From Bifidobacterium breve (lineage in GTDB: Bacteria; Actinomycetota; Actinomycetes; Nanopelagicales; Nanopelagicaceae), in the NCBI GenBank assembly GCA_945883755.1, contig CAMCXX010000006.1:1-51061 (forward strand): DNA of 51,061 nt. The letters run 5' to 3'. Positions within the stretch are counted from its first letter, which is position 1, and each line of letters opens with the position of its first letter. The notes beneath the pieces were generated by a model that was given only the letters and a program-made list of their open reading frames with translations, was not told the DNA's origin and ran no database searches. The position numbers were made by a program, and so were the translations under genes. Positions 42,735 to 51,061 of this stretch are shown here, piece by piece.

Positions 42735-43613
42735 TTGAGCAAGCCAATAAAGCGTGAGCCGGGTGATCGCACTATCCCTGACTGGAAGTTGGCCGCCGGC
42801 GGTGAAAAATTTACTGATGTGATTTATGAGGTTGCTGATGGCATGGCAAAAATTACAATTAATCGACCTGAGGTTAGAAATGCATTTCGACCACAAACCC
42901 TCTTTGAGTTAGCAGAGGCTTTTAATTTAGCTAGAGATAATGATCAAGTTGGCGTAATTATCTTTACCGGTTCCGGTACCGAAGCATTTTGTTCTGGTGG
43001 AGATATTAATGTTCGCGGTGATGATGGATATTTAGGCAGTGATGCACTTGGTAAAAAAGGTATTGGCCGATTAAATGTTTTAGATTTACAGGTTCAAATT
43101 CGCAGAACACCAAAACCAGTAGTAGCGATGGTTGCTGGGTGGGCTATCGGTGGCGGCCATGTATTACATGTTGTTTGTGATTTAACTATTGCAGCAGAGA
43201 ATGCAAAGTTTGGGCAGACCGGACCAATGGTTGGATCCTTTGATGGCGGATATGGTGCAGGCTTATTGGCAGCACATGTTGGACAGAAGAAGGCACGTGA
43301 AATTTGGTTTTTATGTCGTCAATATGATGCAGCCGAAGCGTTAGATATGGGATTGGTAAATACCGTTGTTCCAGTTGCTGAACTAGAAGCAGAGACAGTT
43401 TCTTGGGCCAGAGAGATGTTGCGTCATTCTCCAATGGCGCTTCGATTATTAAAAGCTGGACTTAATGCAGCAGATGATGGATTAGCTGGCGTACAACAAT
43501 TAGCCGGAGATGCCACACTCCTTTTCTATTTAACAGAAGAAGGTCAGGAAGGTCGCAACGCTTACCAAGAAAAGCGCGAGCCTAATTTTAATAAATTCCC
43601 AAAACGACCTTAA
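42735..43613 (+). CDS. menB: 1,4-dihydroxy-2-naphthoyl-CoA synthase
   Basis: Crotonase-family ring-closing enzyme of menaquinone synthesis, 292 residues. The signature blocks are [33 protein letters not shown] (oxyanion region), [20 protein letters not shown] and [16 protein letters not shown], followed by [21 protein letters not shown] chose the TTG at 42735 because AGGAG lies at 42723-42727 at proper spacing; a longer frame would run back into menE. menC follows after four bases. Confidence 0.95.
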   Translation: MSKPIKREPGDRTIPDWKLAAGGEKFTDVIYEVADGMAKITINRPEVRNAFRPQTLFELAEAFNLARDNDQVGVIIFTGSGTEAFCSGGDINVRGDDGYLGSDALGKKGIGRLNVLDLQVQIRRTPKPVVAMVAGWAIGGGHVLHVVCDLTIAAENAKFGQTGPMVGSFDGGYGAGLLAAHVGQKKAREIWFLCRQYDAAEALDMGLVNTVVPVAELEAETVSWAREMLRHSPMALRLLKAGLNAADDGLAGVQQLAGDATLLFYLTEEGQEGRNAYQEKREPNFNKFPKRP

Positions 43614-43617
43614 TTAA

Positions 43618-44565
43618 ATGTTGCCAGAGTTGCTGGAGAGTATGCGTGTTATTGCGCTACCAACCAAAACAGATTTTCGTGGCGTCACAAGCAGAGAGAT
43701 CGCCTTATTTAAAGGCGCAACTGGTTGGGCTGAGTTCTCACCATTTTTAGAGTACTCACCAGCGGAGTGTGTTCCTTGGTTGCAATCAATGATAGCTGCA
43801 GCAACACAAGCTCCACCCAAGATGTACCAGGAAAAGATTAAAGTCAATGGAACTATTCCAGAGTTAAATAATGCAGCAGAAATTGAAGAGATTGTTAAAT
43901 TATTTCCCGGCGTATCAACCTTTAAAGTAAAGGTTGGTGCAGATCTTGTCGCAGATATCGCTCGTCTTAAAGTTATTCGCAGGTTGGCACCCGAAGCTAA
44001 ATTAAGGATTGATGTAAATGGCACTTGGTCGGTAGCCACTGCAGTAGAGAATTTAACTGCAATTTATGATCAGGTTGGCTCACTTGAGTATGTTGAGCAG
44101 CCATGTGCCACGATAGATGAGTTGTATAAGTTAAAAGAGATGATCAAGTTTCCACTTTTGATCGCTGGCGATGAGATTATTCGCAAAGCATATGATCCAT
44201 TCGCCGTAAATTTGCAAGGAGCGGTTGATATTTTAGTTTTAAAGGTGGCGCCACTTGGCGGAATTGAACGAGCTCATCAAATTGCAGAGCATTTCCAATT
44301 ACCTATCGTGATTTCTAGTGCATTAGAAAGTGCGGTTGGAATCTCATATGGTTTAAAACTTGCTGCCTCATTTCAGGATTTAACCTTTGATTGTGGTCTT
44401 GGAACCGGCTCATTATTAAGCAAAGATGTTGCTAATCTGCCAATAATTGATGGTGCAATAACAGTAGTTGATGTTGAACCACAATTTGAAGATTTCGAAG
44501 TATCGCCAGAACGGCAACAATGGTGGAAGAATCGACTCCTACAAACAATCGAGAAAAGCAGATGA
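43618..44565 (+). CDS. menC: o-Succinylbenzoate synthase
   Basis: Enolase-superfamily dehydratase forming o-succinylbenzoate, 315 residues. Visible features are the KVKVG catalytic Lys motif, the metal-binding LRIDVNGTW, EYVEQPC and GDEIIR, and the second catalytic Lys in DILVLKVAPLGG. The actinobacterial start PELLESMRVIALP fits ATG 43618. Its TGA overlaps menD as ATGA. Confidence 0.93.
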   Translation: MLPELLESMRVIALPTKTDFRGVTSREIALFKGATGWAEFSPFLEYSPAECVPWLQSMIAAATQAPPKMYQEKIKVNGTIPELNNAAEIEEIVKLFPGVSTFKVKVGADLVADIARLKVIRRLAPEAKLRIDVNGTWSVATAVENLTAIYDQVGSLEYVEQPCATIDELYKLKEMIKFPLLIAGDEIIRKAYDPFAVNLQGAVDILVLKVAPLGGIERAHQIAEHFQLPIVISSALESAVGISYGLKLAASFQDLTFDCGLGTGSLLSKDVANLPIIDGAITVVDVEPQFEDFEVSPERQQWWKNRLLQTIEKSR

Positions 44566-46124
44566 TCTCCTCAACCAAATTAGCTCATTCAATTATCCGA
44601 GAGTTAATTGAGTGCGGCGTAAATCAATTTGTACTATCACCAGGTTCACGAAATGCCCCGCTTGCTATCGCATTACATGAAGCGGCAAGTAAAAATTTAA
44701 TTGATCTGCATGTAAAAATTGATGAACGTGGCGCTGCCTTTTTCGCACTTGGTATGGCAAAAGCTGCCAACAATTATGTAGCGGTTATTTGTACTAGCGG
44801 AACGGCGGCAGCTAATTTTCAGCCAGCAGCCCTTGAGGCCTTTCATTCGCAATCTAAATTGATCATCATTACCGCTGATCGACCAGCGAGATTACGTAAG
44901 ACGGGTGCCAATCAAACCACCGATCAAGTTGGTATTTACCAATCAATTTCAACCCATGATTTTGCAACAAGTATTGCAATTCGACCATTTCTAACAAATG
45001 GACCAATTCACTTAAATCCTCAATTTGATGAGCCACTACTTTCAGCTGAGAGCGCGAATTGGCTGGATGGATTACAGATAAACGCCATCGTCGATCAGGT
45101 TCAGCACGGTTCAAAATTAAATTTAACTGATGGTGTCTTGATTATTGGGCATGATCGTGGTGGCTTCTCTGTTGCCCAAGTTATGAGCTTTGCCCAAAAA
45201 CTGAATTGGCCAATAATCGCTGAAGATCCAATCTCCTTTCCAAATTCAGTTGTACATGCCAGCTTGTTTCTTACCGATGAGGAAATTCGAAGTAAATTGG
45301 CGCCAGATACGGCAATTGTGATCGGTCGAACCACATTATCTAGAAGTACTAATTCATTTGTAGCTACTGCGAAGAAAGTAATTGTGATTGATCCACGTTC
45401 GGCTTTAGTTGATACCGCTCGAACCGCCGATCAAATACTGACCGCACTTCCAATTGAAGTGACTAGCACAGGTGGCCAAAATTTAATTTGGGAGAGCGCA
45501 GCGACAGCTGCAGCAGCAGCATTAGAAGATATCCAATGGTCAGAACAACGAGTAATAACTGAGCTCATTGATTTAATCCCAGATGAATCAGCAATTTATA
45601 TTGGTTCATCTAGGCCGGTCAGAGATATCGAGGCATTTGCTCATCCGCGCAGTGGCGTATCAGTATTTGCCAATCGTGGCTTAGCTGGAATTGATGGAAA
45701 TATTTCAACTGTATTTGGAGTCGCCGAAAACTTTGAAACTACCTTTGCCATTCTTGGTGATCTCACCTACCTGCATGATATTTCCGCGTTAATCAATAAA
45801 TCCACCAGAAATGTTCGCCTCTATGTAATTGATAACAATGGCGGCGGAATTTTCTCTACCTTATCGCAGGCAAATGTTGAAGGTTTTGAGCAATTATTTG
45901 GCACACCACATAATTTAGATCTAGTTAGAGTAACTCAAGGATTTGGCGTAGAAAGCAGTTTGGTTACAAATCTAGTTGAGCTTCATTCTGCAATTAGTAA
46001 GCCGATCAATGGATTAGATGTTGTAATTATCAAAACACCAGATCGTGCACAGAATGCAGTACTGCTAAAGGAGTTAACTTACAAAGTTTCTAAAGCGGTT
46101 CGCATCGGCATTAACTTAGCCTGA
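44562..46124 (+). CDS. menD: SEPHCHC synthase (2-succinyl-5-enolpyruvyl-6-hydroxy-3-cyclohexene-1-carboxylate synthase)
   Basis: Thiamine diphosphate enzyme joining isochorismate and 2-oxoglutarate, about 520 residues. N-terminal VLSPGSRNAPLAIALHEA and DERGAAFFALGMAKA mark the substrate and TPP domains, with ICTSGTAAANF following. The C-terminal TPP/Mg motif is in the GDLTYLHD region and DNNGGGIFSTL. ATG 44562 overlaps the menC stop (ATGA). Its last 46 bases lie opposite the end of menF on the other strand. Confidence 0.95.
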   Translation: MISSTKLAHSIIRELIECGVNQFVLSPGSRNAPLAIALHEAASKNLIDLHVKIDERGAAFFALGMAKAANNYVAVICTSGTAAANFQPAALEAFHSQSKLIIITADRPARLRKTGANQTTDQVGIYQSISTHDFATSIAIRPFLTNGPIHLNPQFDEPLLSAESANWLDGLQINAIVDQVQHGSKLNLTDGVLIIGHDRGGFSVAQVMSFAQKLNWPIIAEDPISFPNSVVHASLFLTDEEIRSKLAPDTAIVIGRTTLSRSTNSFVATAKKVIVIDPRSALVDTARTADQILTALPIEVTSTGGQNLIWESAATAAAAALEDIQWSEQRVITELIDLIPDESAIYIGSSRPVRDIEAFAHPRSGVSVFANRGLAGIDGNISTVFGVAENFETTFAILGDLTYLHDISALINKSTRNVRLYVIDNNGGGIFSTLSQANVEGFEQLFGTPHNLDLVRVTQGFGVESSLVTNLVELHSAISKPINGLDVVIIKTPDRAQNAVLLKELTYKVSKAVRIGINLA

Positions 46125-47308
46125 CTTTCGGCAAACTCTTTCTCTGGATCTGAACCAGCAACAACACCACAACCAGCATAAATTTGAATCTTTAATTTAT
46201 CCTGACTTATCTGACCACACCGAAGTGCAATCGCGATCTCACCATCACCATGAATATCAATCCAACCAACTGGTCCGGCGTAGCGCCCACGATTCATCTG
46301 CTCTAACTCAGTAATTAATTCATTAGCTTTCTTAGTTGGTGTGCCACAAACAGCTGCAGATGGGTGAAGCTCAGAGATCAAGGTAAAGATATCTGTTGGT
46401 TTTGCACTGTCATTTAAAACTCAAGTCACATCAGTGGCTAGATGCATAACATTTGAAAGGTGTAAGACGAATGGTGAATCTGGCACATTTGTTGAAGAAC
46501 AAAATGGTGCAAGTGCATCGGCAACTGAACGCACTGCATACTCATGCTCTTCTAAATCTTTAGATGATTTTGCAAGGGATGCGGCAAGTGTTAAATCCCT
46601 ATCTTCATCTCCAGTCTTCCGAATGGTTCCTGCCAAAACTCGAGAGGTGACCAATGATTTACTTAGGCGAACTAATAACTCAGGAGTTGCGCCAACTAAA
46701 CCATCAACTAAAAACAACCAGGTTGAGGGGTACTCAATTTCTAATCGCTTTAATAATTGACGAGCATCAATTGCAGTAGTTGAGGTAGCGGTTAGATCTC
46801 GGGCCAATACCACTTTCTCGAGCTCACCAGCATTTATATACTTAATTGCTGCTGCCACTTGATTACGCCATTTATCCTCAGAGATCGAACCATCTGCCCA
46901 TTTAATTTCACCACTAACAACTGAGTTTTTTAATTGGGATATTTCAGGTTGGGCGGTATCGCCAATCCAAGTGATCCAAGATTTACCATTTTTCTGACCA
47001 ATCACAATTTGTGGAATTATCAATTTAGATGGTGCACTCTCATCAAATGCAAAGGAGGTAAAGAGAATTGGACCGGTTCCACCACCATGCACATTGTTTT
47101 TAATTGTGAAATTAGCAACCTCTTTATCCCACCAATTTCGAGCTAATGTAAATCGCTCTGGCCCAGTAATCTCTAACTCTTTATAAACTCCAAATCCAAT
47201 TAAGCCATCACCACTTCTAATCCATGCAGTTGATAAATTTTCGGCAGTACTAATCGAGGAGAGCAGTGGATGCTCACCCAGCAATTCGGTGGTGATTAGT
47301 TGCGACAT
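46079..47308 (-). pseudogene. menF: Isochorismate synthase menF interrupted by one in-frame TGA
   Basis: The frame from ATG 47308 to TAA 46079 would encode about 409 residues of a chorismate-utilising isochorismate synthase, the entry enzyme of the pathway. It is broken only by TGA at 46423-46421, right after NVMHLATDVT. The same frame resumes at once with VLNDSAKPTDIF, then ELHPSAAVCGTPTKKA, GRYAGPVGW, ALRCGQI and YAGCGVVAGSDPEKEFAE, all normal active-site blocks. Relatives have Gly (or Trp) at the TGA position, and one base change (GGA or TGG to TGA) explains it. A 295-residue product would lack the catalytic C-terminal third. TGA is a normal stop elsewhere in the window. It could be a sequencing error, a true nonsense mutation or a readthrough site. 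It overlaps menD by 46 bases. Confidence 0.85.
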
Positions 47309-47371
47309 GTTTTTATGCTGCCCATCAAGTTTGGATTTGTCTGTAAAGCCTACTCCTTAGAGAATAAGCCC

Positions 47372-48073
47372 GTGGTCAGAGCCAATTTAAATAAAGATCC
47401 AGATGATGTCTCCAAGATGTTTGATGGTGTGGCTAATCGATATGATTTTTTAAATGATCTCCTAAGTCTTGGTCGAACCAAGGCATGGCGCAAGGTTGTG
47501 ACAGCGATCATTGCACCTAAAGCTGGAATGAAGATTCTAGATATTGCTGCAGGAACCGGCTCATCAAGTGAACCCTTGGTGAAAAAGGGTGCGGATGTTA
47601 TCGCGCTAGATTTTTCAGAGGGGATGTTAGCTGCCGGACGTAAACGTCATAGCGGCATTAAGTTTCAACATGGTGATGCTTTAAAATTACCATTTGAAGA
47701 AAATACCTTTGATGTTACAACTATTTCATTTGGTCTTCGCAATACCAATGACACGACGTTGGCATTGAAAGAGGCGCTGCGAGTTACAAAAGAGAGTGGC
47801 CGAATTGTTATTTGTGAATTCTCCCATCCAACAAATAAAATTTTCCGAGTTATTTACTTAAAGTATTTAATGCGTGCATTACCAGTGATTGCCAAGCGCA
47901 TCTCTAAAAATCCGGCTGCATATATTTATTTGGCAGAGTCGATACAGGCCTGGCCTAACCAGAGCGCTCTGGCCCAAGTAATGAGACAGTCAGGCTGGGA
48001 ATCGGTCAGTTGGCAGGATTTAACCTTTGGAATTGTCGCAGTTCACATTGGCTACAAAGGGCAAGTGGCATAA
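47372..48073 (+). CDS. menG: Demethylmenaquinone methyltransferase
   Basis: SAM-dependent C-methyltransferase of the UbiE/MenG family for the last step of menaquinone synthesis; 233 residues. Signatures are MFDGVANRYDFLNDLLSLG at the start, the SAM loop ILDIAAGTGSSSEPL, FGLRNTNDTTLALKEALRVTK and the C-terminal WQDLTFGIVAVHIGYK. GTG 47372 (VVRANLNKDPDDVS) matches the usual actinobacterial start. The plus-strand frame also stays open further upstream into menF, which I judge a chance extension. It ends 31 bases before nuoA, linking quinone synthesis to complex I. Confidence 0.94.
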   Translation: MVRANLNKDPDDVSKMFDGVANRYDFLNDLLSLGRTKAWRKVVTAIIAPKAGMKILDIAAGTGSSSEPLVKKGADVIALDFSEGMLAAGRKRHSGIKFQHGDALKLPFEENTFDVTTISFGLRNTNDTTLALKEALRVTKESGRIVICEFSHPTNKIFRVIYLKYLMRALPVIAKRISKNPAAYIYLAESIQAWPNQSALAQVMRQSGWESVSWQDLTFGIVAVHIGYKGQVA

Positions 48074-48091
48074 GCCCTCACTGGCTACGCC

Positions 48092-48097
48092 TAAGAT
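48092..48097 (+). promoter_or_regulatory. Putative -10 box of the nuo operon (leaderless)
   Basis: TAAGAT lies seven bases before the nuoA ATG at 48105. No Shine-Dalgarno sequence occurs in the 31-base gap. This would be the operon promoter for complex I. Confidence 0.45.
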
Positions 48098-48104
48098 TTG
48101 AGAT

Positions 48105-48464
48105 ATGAATCCATACGTTCCAATTCTTGCGATTGGCGCAATTGGCCTAGGTTTTGGACTCTTCTCAATAATTGCCGCAGCGGTGACTGGTCCGAAAAGA
48201 TACAACCGAGCCAAAGCAGATGCTTATGAGTGTGGCATCGAACCATCACCACAAGCTACCGGCGGTGGCAGGTTTCCGGTTAAGTACTTTTTAACTGCGA
48301 TGCTATTTATCATCTTTGATATTGAAATTGTCTTTTTATATCCATGGGCGGTTGCATTTGATCAATTAGGAATCTTTGGTTTAGTAGAGATGGCCTTATT
48401 TATTGGAACTGTTTTTGTGGCCTTTGCTTATGTTTGGCGCCGCGGCGGATTGGAGTGGGATTAA
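48105..48464 (+). CDS. nuoA: NADH-quinone oxidoreductase subunit A
   Basis: A 119-residue membrane subunit of complex I with three helices (about residues 5-28, 62-82 and 90-110). The conserved loop [27 protein letters not shown] (core YECGIEPSP with its Cys) and the helix [17 protein letters not shown] are NuoA hallmarks. It opens the operon nuoA-B-C-D-E, whose product passes NADH electrons to menaquinone. Confidence 0.96.
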   Translation: MNPYVPILAIGAIGLGFGLFSIIAAAVTGPKRYNRAKADAYECGIEPSPQATGGGRFPVKYFLTAMLFIIFDIEIVFLYPWAVAFDQLGIFGLVEMALFIGTVFVAFAYVWRRGGLEWD

Positions 48465-48466
48465 AA

Positions 48467-49021
48467 ATGGGTTTAGAAGAGAAGTTACCAAGTGGGTTTT
48501 TACTAACCACAGTTGAAAAATTAGCTGGTTACATGCGAAAGAACTCATTATGGCCAGCAACCTTTGGTTTGGCTTGTTGCGCTATTGAGATGATGGCTGC
48601 TGGTGCTGGTCGCTATGACTTAGCTAGATTTGGAATGGAAGTTTTCCGCGCATCCCCTCGCCAAGCAGATCTAATGATCGTAGCGGGAAGAGTAAGCAAC
48701 AAGATGGCGCCAGTTGTACGGCAGATTTATGATCAAATGGCTGGACCAAAATGGGTATTAGCGATGGGTGCATGTGCATCATCTGGTGGAATGTTTAACA
48801 ATTATGCGATTGTGCAAGGTGTTGATCACATAGTTCCAGTTGATATTTATCTGCCGGGTTGCCCACCACGTCCTGAGATGTTGATGGATGCAATTTTGAA
48901 GTTACATGATCAAATTGGTGAGAGCAAGCTAGGACCAAATCGCGAAAAAATTATTAAAGAGGTTGAAGCAGCAGCGCTCGCTGCAACACCAACCCATCAA
49001 TTAAAGGGTCTACTGGCATGA
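48467..49021 (+). CDS. nuoB: NADH-quinone oxidoreductase subunit B
   Basis: Carries the terminal 4Fe-4S cluster N2 of complex I; 184 residues. Ligand cysteines are the tandem pair C37/C38 in [12 protein letters not shown]103 in [10 protein letters not shown] and C132 in [11 protein letters not shown] 48467 lies two bases after nuoA; a longer in-frame start inside nuoA is unlikely. It overlaps nuoC by four bases. Confidence 0.97.
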   Translation: MGLEEKLPSGFLLTTVEKLAGYMRKNSLWPATFGLACCAIEMMAAGAGRYDLARFGMEVFRASPRQADLMIVAGRVSNKMAPVVRQIYDQMAGPKWVLAMGACASSGGMFNNYAIVQGVDHIVPVDIYLPGCPPRPEMLMDAILKLHDQIGESKLGPNREKIIKEVEAAALAATPTHQLKGLLA

Positions 49022-49656
49022 GTACCGATACCAATAATGGAATGTTTGGTGTAACTGGATCTGGCGATACCTCTGGATTTGGTGGCTTGGTTAAATCAGT
49101 TCAAAGTATTGGTTCAACCCAACGGCCATTTGGTGGTTACTTTGATCAGGTTGCAGATGAATTAGAGCGGGCCTTTCCAGCATTTAGTGATGCGATTGAA
49201 AAGGTAGTTGTTGATCGAGGCGAGTTAACTTTGTTTGTAAAACGTGAGCGATTATTTGAAGTAGCAAAAATTCTGCGCGACCAGCTTCGCTTTGAGATGT
49301 GTGTTTCGGTAAGTGGTGCTCACTATCCGACAGAGGTAGGCCGCGAACTACATGTTGTTATCGCCTTACTTTCAATTACAAATAATCAAAGAATTAGATT
49401 AGAGGTTTGTGTACCTGATTCAGATCCACATCTGCCTTCATTGGTAGAGGTATGGGCTGGCACAAATTGGCACGAGCGCGAAACTTATGACATGTTTGGA
49501 ATTATTTTTGATAACCACCCAGGATTAACTCGCATCTTGATGCCAGATGATTGGGATGGATTCCCACAACGAAAAGATTATCCACTTGGTGGAATTCCAA
49601 TTGAGTACAAAGGTGCAACTGTGCCAGCTCCTTCAGAGCGACGGAGTTATCAATGA
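49018..49656 (+). CDS. nuoC: NADH-quinone oxidoreductase subunit C
   Basis: The 30-kDa-type peripheral subunit of complex I, 212 residues. The conserved signature [20 protein letters not shown] is followed by [21 protein letters not shown], both diagnostic. The first ~35 residues (Gly/Ser/Thr-rich) resemble the extended N-terminus of actinobacterial NuoC. It overlaps nuoB and nuoD by four bases each (ATGA). Confidence 0.96.
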   Translation: MSTDTNNGMFGVTGSGDTSGFGGLVKSVQSIGSTQRPFGGYFDQVADELERAFPAFSDAIEKVVVDRGELTLFVKRERLFEVAKILRDQLRFEMCVSVSGAHYPTEVGRELHVVIALLSITNNQRIRLEVCVPDSDPHLPSLVEVWAGTNWHERETYDMFGIIFDNHPGLTRILMPDDWDGFPQRKDYPLGGIPIEYKGATVPAPSERRSYQ

Positions 49657-50993
49657 GTACCTTCACCGATCCATACGCATCATCACGTGAAACCACAGAA
49701 GGTCGCGTCTATTCAGTTACTGGCGGCGATTGGGATTCAATGGTTACCGAGATTGGCGCAACTAAAGAGGAGCGCGTAGTTGTAAATATGGGACCACAAC
49801 ATCCATCTACTCATGGTGTGTTGCGATTAGTTCTTGAACTTGAGGGCGAAACTATTACCGAAACCCGTTGTGGAATTGGATATCTGCACACTGGAATTGA
49901 GAAAAATACTGAGTACCGATCATGGACACAAGGTGTCACCTTTGTAACTCGAATGGATTACCTCGCACCATTATTTAATGAGACTGCATATTGCTTAGGT
50001 GTAGAAAAGTTATTAGGAATTACCAATGACATAACGGAGCGAGCCACTGTAATTCGCGTAATGATGATGGAGTTCAACCGAATCTCATCTCACATGGTTG
50101 CACTTGGAACTGGCGCACTCGAGCTAGGTGCTCTTTCACCAATGATCTTCGCCTTCCGCGAACGCGAGAAAGTACTTGATGTATTTGAAATGGTCGCCGG
50201 GTTGCGTATGAATATGGCGTATGTCAGACCAGGTGGAGTCGCACAAGATCTACCAGCTGGAGCGCTAACAAAAATTAAAGAGACGGTCAAAGAGTTACGT
50301 AAAAACTTTAAGGATAATGAGAAGTTATTAGTTGGAAACTCAATCTGGATAAAGCGCACTCAAGGAATTGGCTACCTAGATCTAGCTGGTTGCACCACAT
50401 TAGGAATTACTGGACCAGTTTTGCGTTCAACTGGTTTGCCATGGGATCTCCGTAAAGCACAGCCTTACTGCGGCTACGAGGATTACCAATTTGATATTCC
50501 AACAACTGATACCTGTGATGTGTATGGAAGATTTTTAATCAGAATGCAAGAGCTAGAGCAATCACTTCGAATCATCGAACAGTGTGTAACTAAGTTAGAG
50601 AAGTTAGAGGGTCAACCGGTAATGGTGGCGGATAAGAAGATTGCTTGGCCATCTCAGCTATCAATTGGTGGCGATGGTATGGGTAACTCGTTAAATCATA
50701 TTCGTGAAATTATGGGTGAATCAATGGAGGCGTTAATTCATCACTTTAAATTGGTTACTGAAGGCTTCCGGGTTCCAGCTGGTCAGGTTTACACAACTGT
50801 TGAATCACCACGTGGCGAGCTAGGTGTTCACCTAATCTCCGATGGCGGCACACGTCCTTACCGTGTCCACTTCCGCGAACCATCATTTAATAATTTACAA
50901 GCAACAGCTGCAATGTGTGATGGTGGCCAGATCTCTGATGTGGTTGCAGCGGTAGCATCAATCGATCCAGTTATGGGTGGTGTTGATCGCTAA
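49653..50993 (+). CDS. nuoD: NADH-quinone oxidoreductase subunit D
   Basis: The 49-kDa-type subunit that shapes the quinone pocket next to cluster N2; 446 residues. Landmarks are [19 protein letters not shown] (quinone His), [45 protein letters not shown] and the C-terminal [15 protein letters not shown] and DPVMGGVDR. The last base of its TAA is the first base of nuoE. Confidence 0.97.
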   Translation: MSTFTDPYASSRETTEGRVYSVTGGDWDSMVTEIGATKEERVVVNMGPQHPSTHGVLRLVLELEGETITETRCGIGYLHTGIEKNTEYRSWTQGVTFVTRMDYLAPLFNETAYCLGVEKLLGITNDITERATVIRVMMMEFNRISSHMVALGTGALELGALSPMIFAFREREKVLDVFEMVAGLRMNMAYVRPGGVAQDLPAGALTKIKETVKELRKNFKDNEKLLVGNSIWIKRTQGIGYLDLAGCTTLGITGPVLRSTGLPWDLRKAQPYCGYEDYQFDIPTTDTCDVYGRFLIRMQELEQSLRIIEQCVTKLEKLEGQPVMVADKKIAWPSQLSIGGDGMGNSLNHIREIMGESMEALIHHFKLVTEGFRVPAGQVYTTVESPRGELGVHLISDGGTRPYRVHFREPSFNNLQATAAMCDGGQISDVVAAVASIDPVMGGVDR

Positions 50994-51061
50994 TGAAATT
51001 TACAACTGAGCAAATCGCAATTATGGATGCAATCATTACCCGTTATCCGCGCAAGCGCTCT
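50993..51061 (+). CDS. nuoE: NADH-quinone oxidoreductase subunit E, N-terminal fragment
   Basis: Twenty-three codons from ATG 50993 to the window edge ([19 protein letters not shown] then RKRS). The helical start with a 'RYPxKRS' element matches actinobacterial NuoE, the 2Fe-2S thioredoxin-like subunit, and the gene order nuoD-nuoE is universal. The stop lies outside the window. Confidence 0.85.
   Translation, partial: MKFTTEQIAIMDAIITRYPRKRS

Noticed and set aside
46421-46423. TGA as a reassigned sense codon (glycine or tryptophan code)
   Set aside because: TGA ends several intact genes here (for example ftsH, proC, menC and nuoC with ATGA overlaps), and extending through those stops does not continue family sequence.
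1-51061. CRISPR array, tRNA, rRNA, insertion sequence, integrase or toxin-antitoxin pair
   Set aside because: No regular repeat-spacer pattern, cloverleaf, transposase or phage gene was seen; gaps are too short to hide most of these.

Overview
The window looks like chromosome from a streamlined, AT-rich actinobacterium. Gene order, protein families and base composition fit the freshwater acI lineage (Nanopelagicales, 'Ca. Nanopelagicus/Planktophila'-like). That placement is inference from neighbourhoods and style; no rRNA lies in the window. Genes are packed almost wall to wall: no gap exceeds 140 bases, most operon partners overlap by 1-11 bases, and convergent genes overlap or abut. I see no tRNA, rRNA, CRISPR array, insertion sequence or prophage.

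Region 1 (1-15948) is a housekeeping block. It starts with the tail of a probable DD-carboxypeptidase, then heme O synthase (ctaB), an ABC exporter pair and a secreted NlpC/P60 hydrolase. The classic actinobacterial series follows: tilS-hpt-ftsH-folE-folP-folB-folK-panC-nadB-nadC-coaX-lysS-argA (tRNA-Ile lysidine synthesis, purine salvage, proteolysis, folate, pantothenate/CoA, NAD, lysyl-tRNA, arginine). Region 2 (16076-20388) is a transport island: a tripartite tricarboxylate-type transporter (tctC-tctB-tctA) plus an MFS carrier. It sits between argA and clpC. Region 3 (20389-27507) holds clpC behind a striking tandem-dyad control region, then convergent radA, a cysteine-rich conserved protein, proC, a secreted propeller-like protein and the tiny ribosomal protein bS22.

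Region 4 (27540-36208) runs mostly on the minus strand. It holds a large secreted zinc metalloprotease with Fn3 and propeller-like repeats, an XPB-type helicase and its large partner protein separated by an M20 peptidase, and a HAD-IB phosphatase. A small plus-strand pair (unknown protein and glutaredoxin-like protein) is embedded. Region 5 (36259-40745) is the system II cytochrome c maturation operon: histidine phosphatase, resA/tlpA-like, ccdA, resB, ccsA; a small PLDc_N membrane protein converges on it. Region 6 (40763-48073) is the o-succinylbenzoate menaquinone pathway: menA, menE, menB, menC, menD, menF, menG. Region 7 (48105-end) opens the complex I operon (nuoA-D and the start of nuoE). 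Regions 5-7 together serve a menaquinone/cytochrome c respiratory chain.

The most notable signals are: (a) a single in-frame TGA splitting the isochorismate synthase menF; (b) two equally built 21-bp dyads with repeated TAGGCT -10 boxes before clpC, matching no chaperone/protease operator I know; (c) nine genes with a TANNNT box 6-8 bases before the start codon, implying leaderless mRNAs; (d) four of five convergent gene pairs overlapping or touching; and (e) a multidomain secreted metalloprotease. I found no convincing new defence or mobile system.
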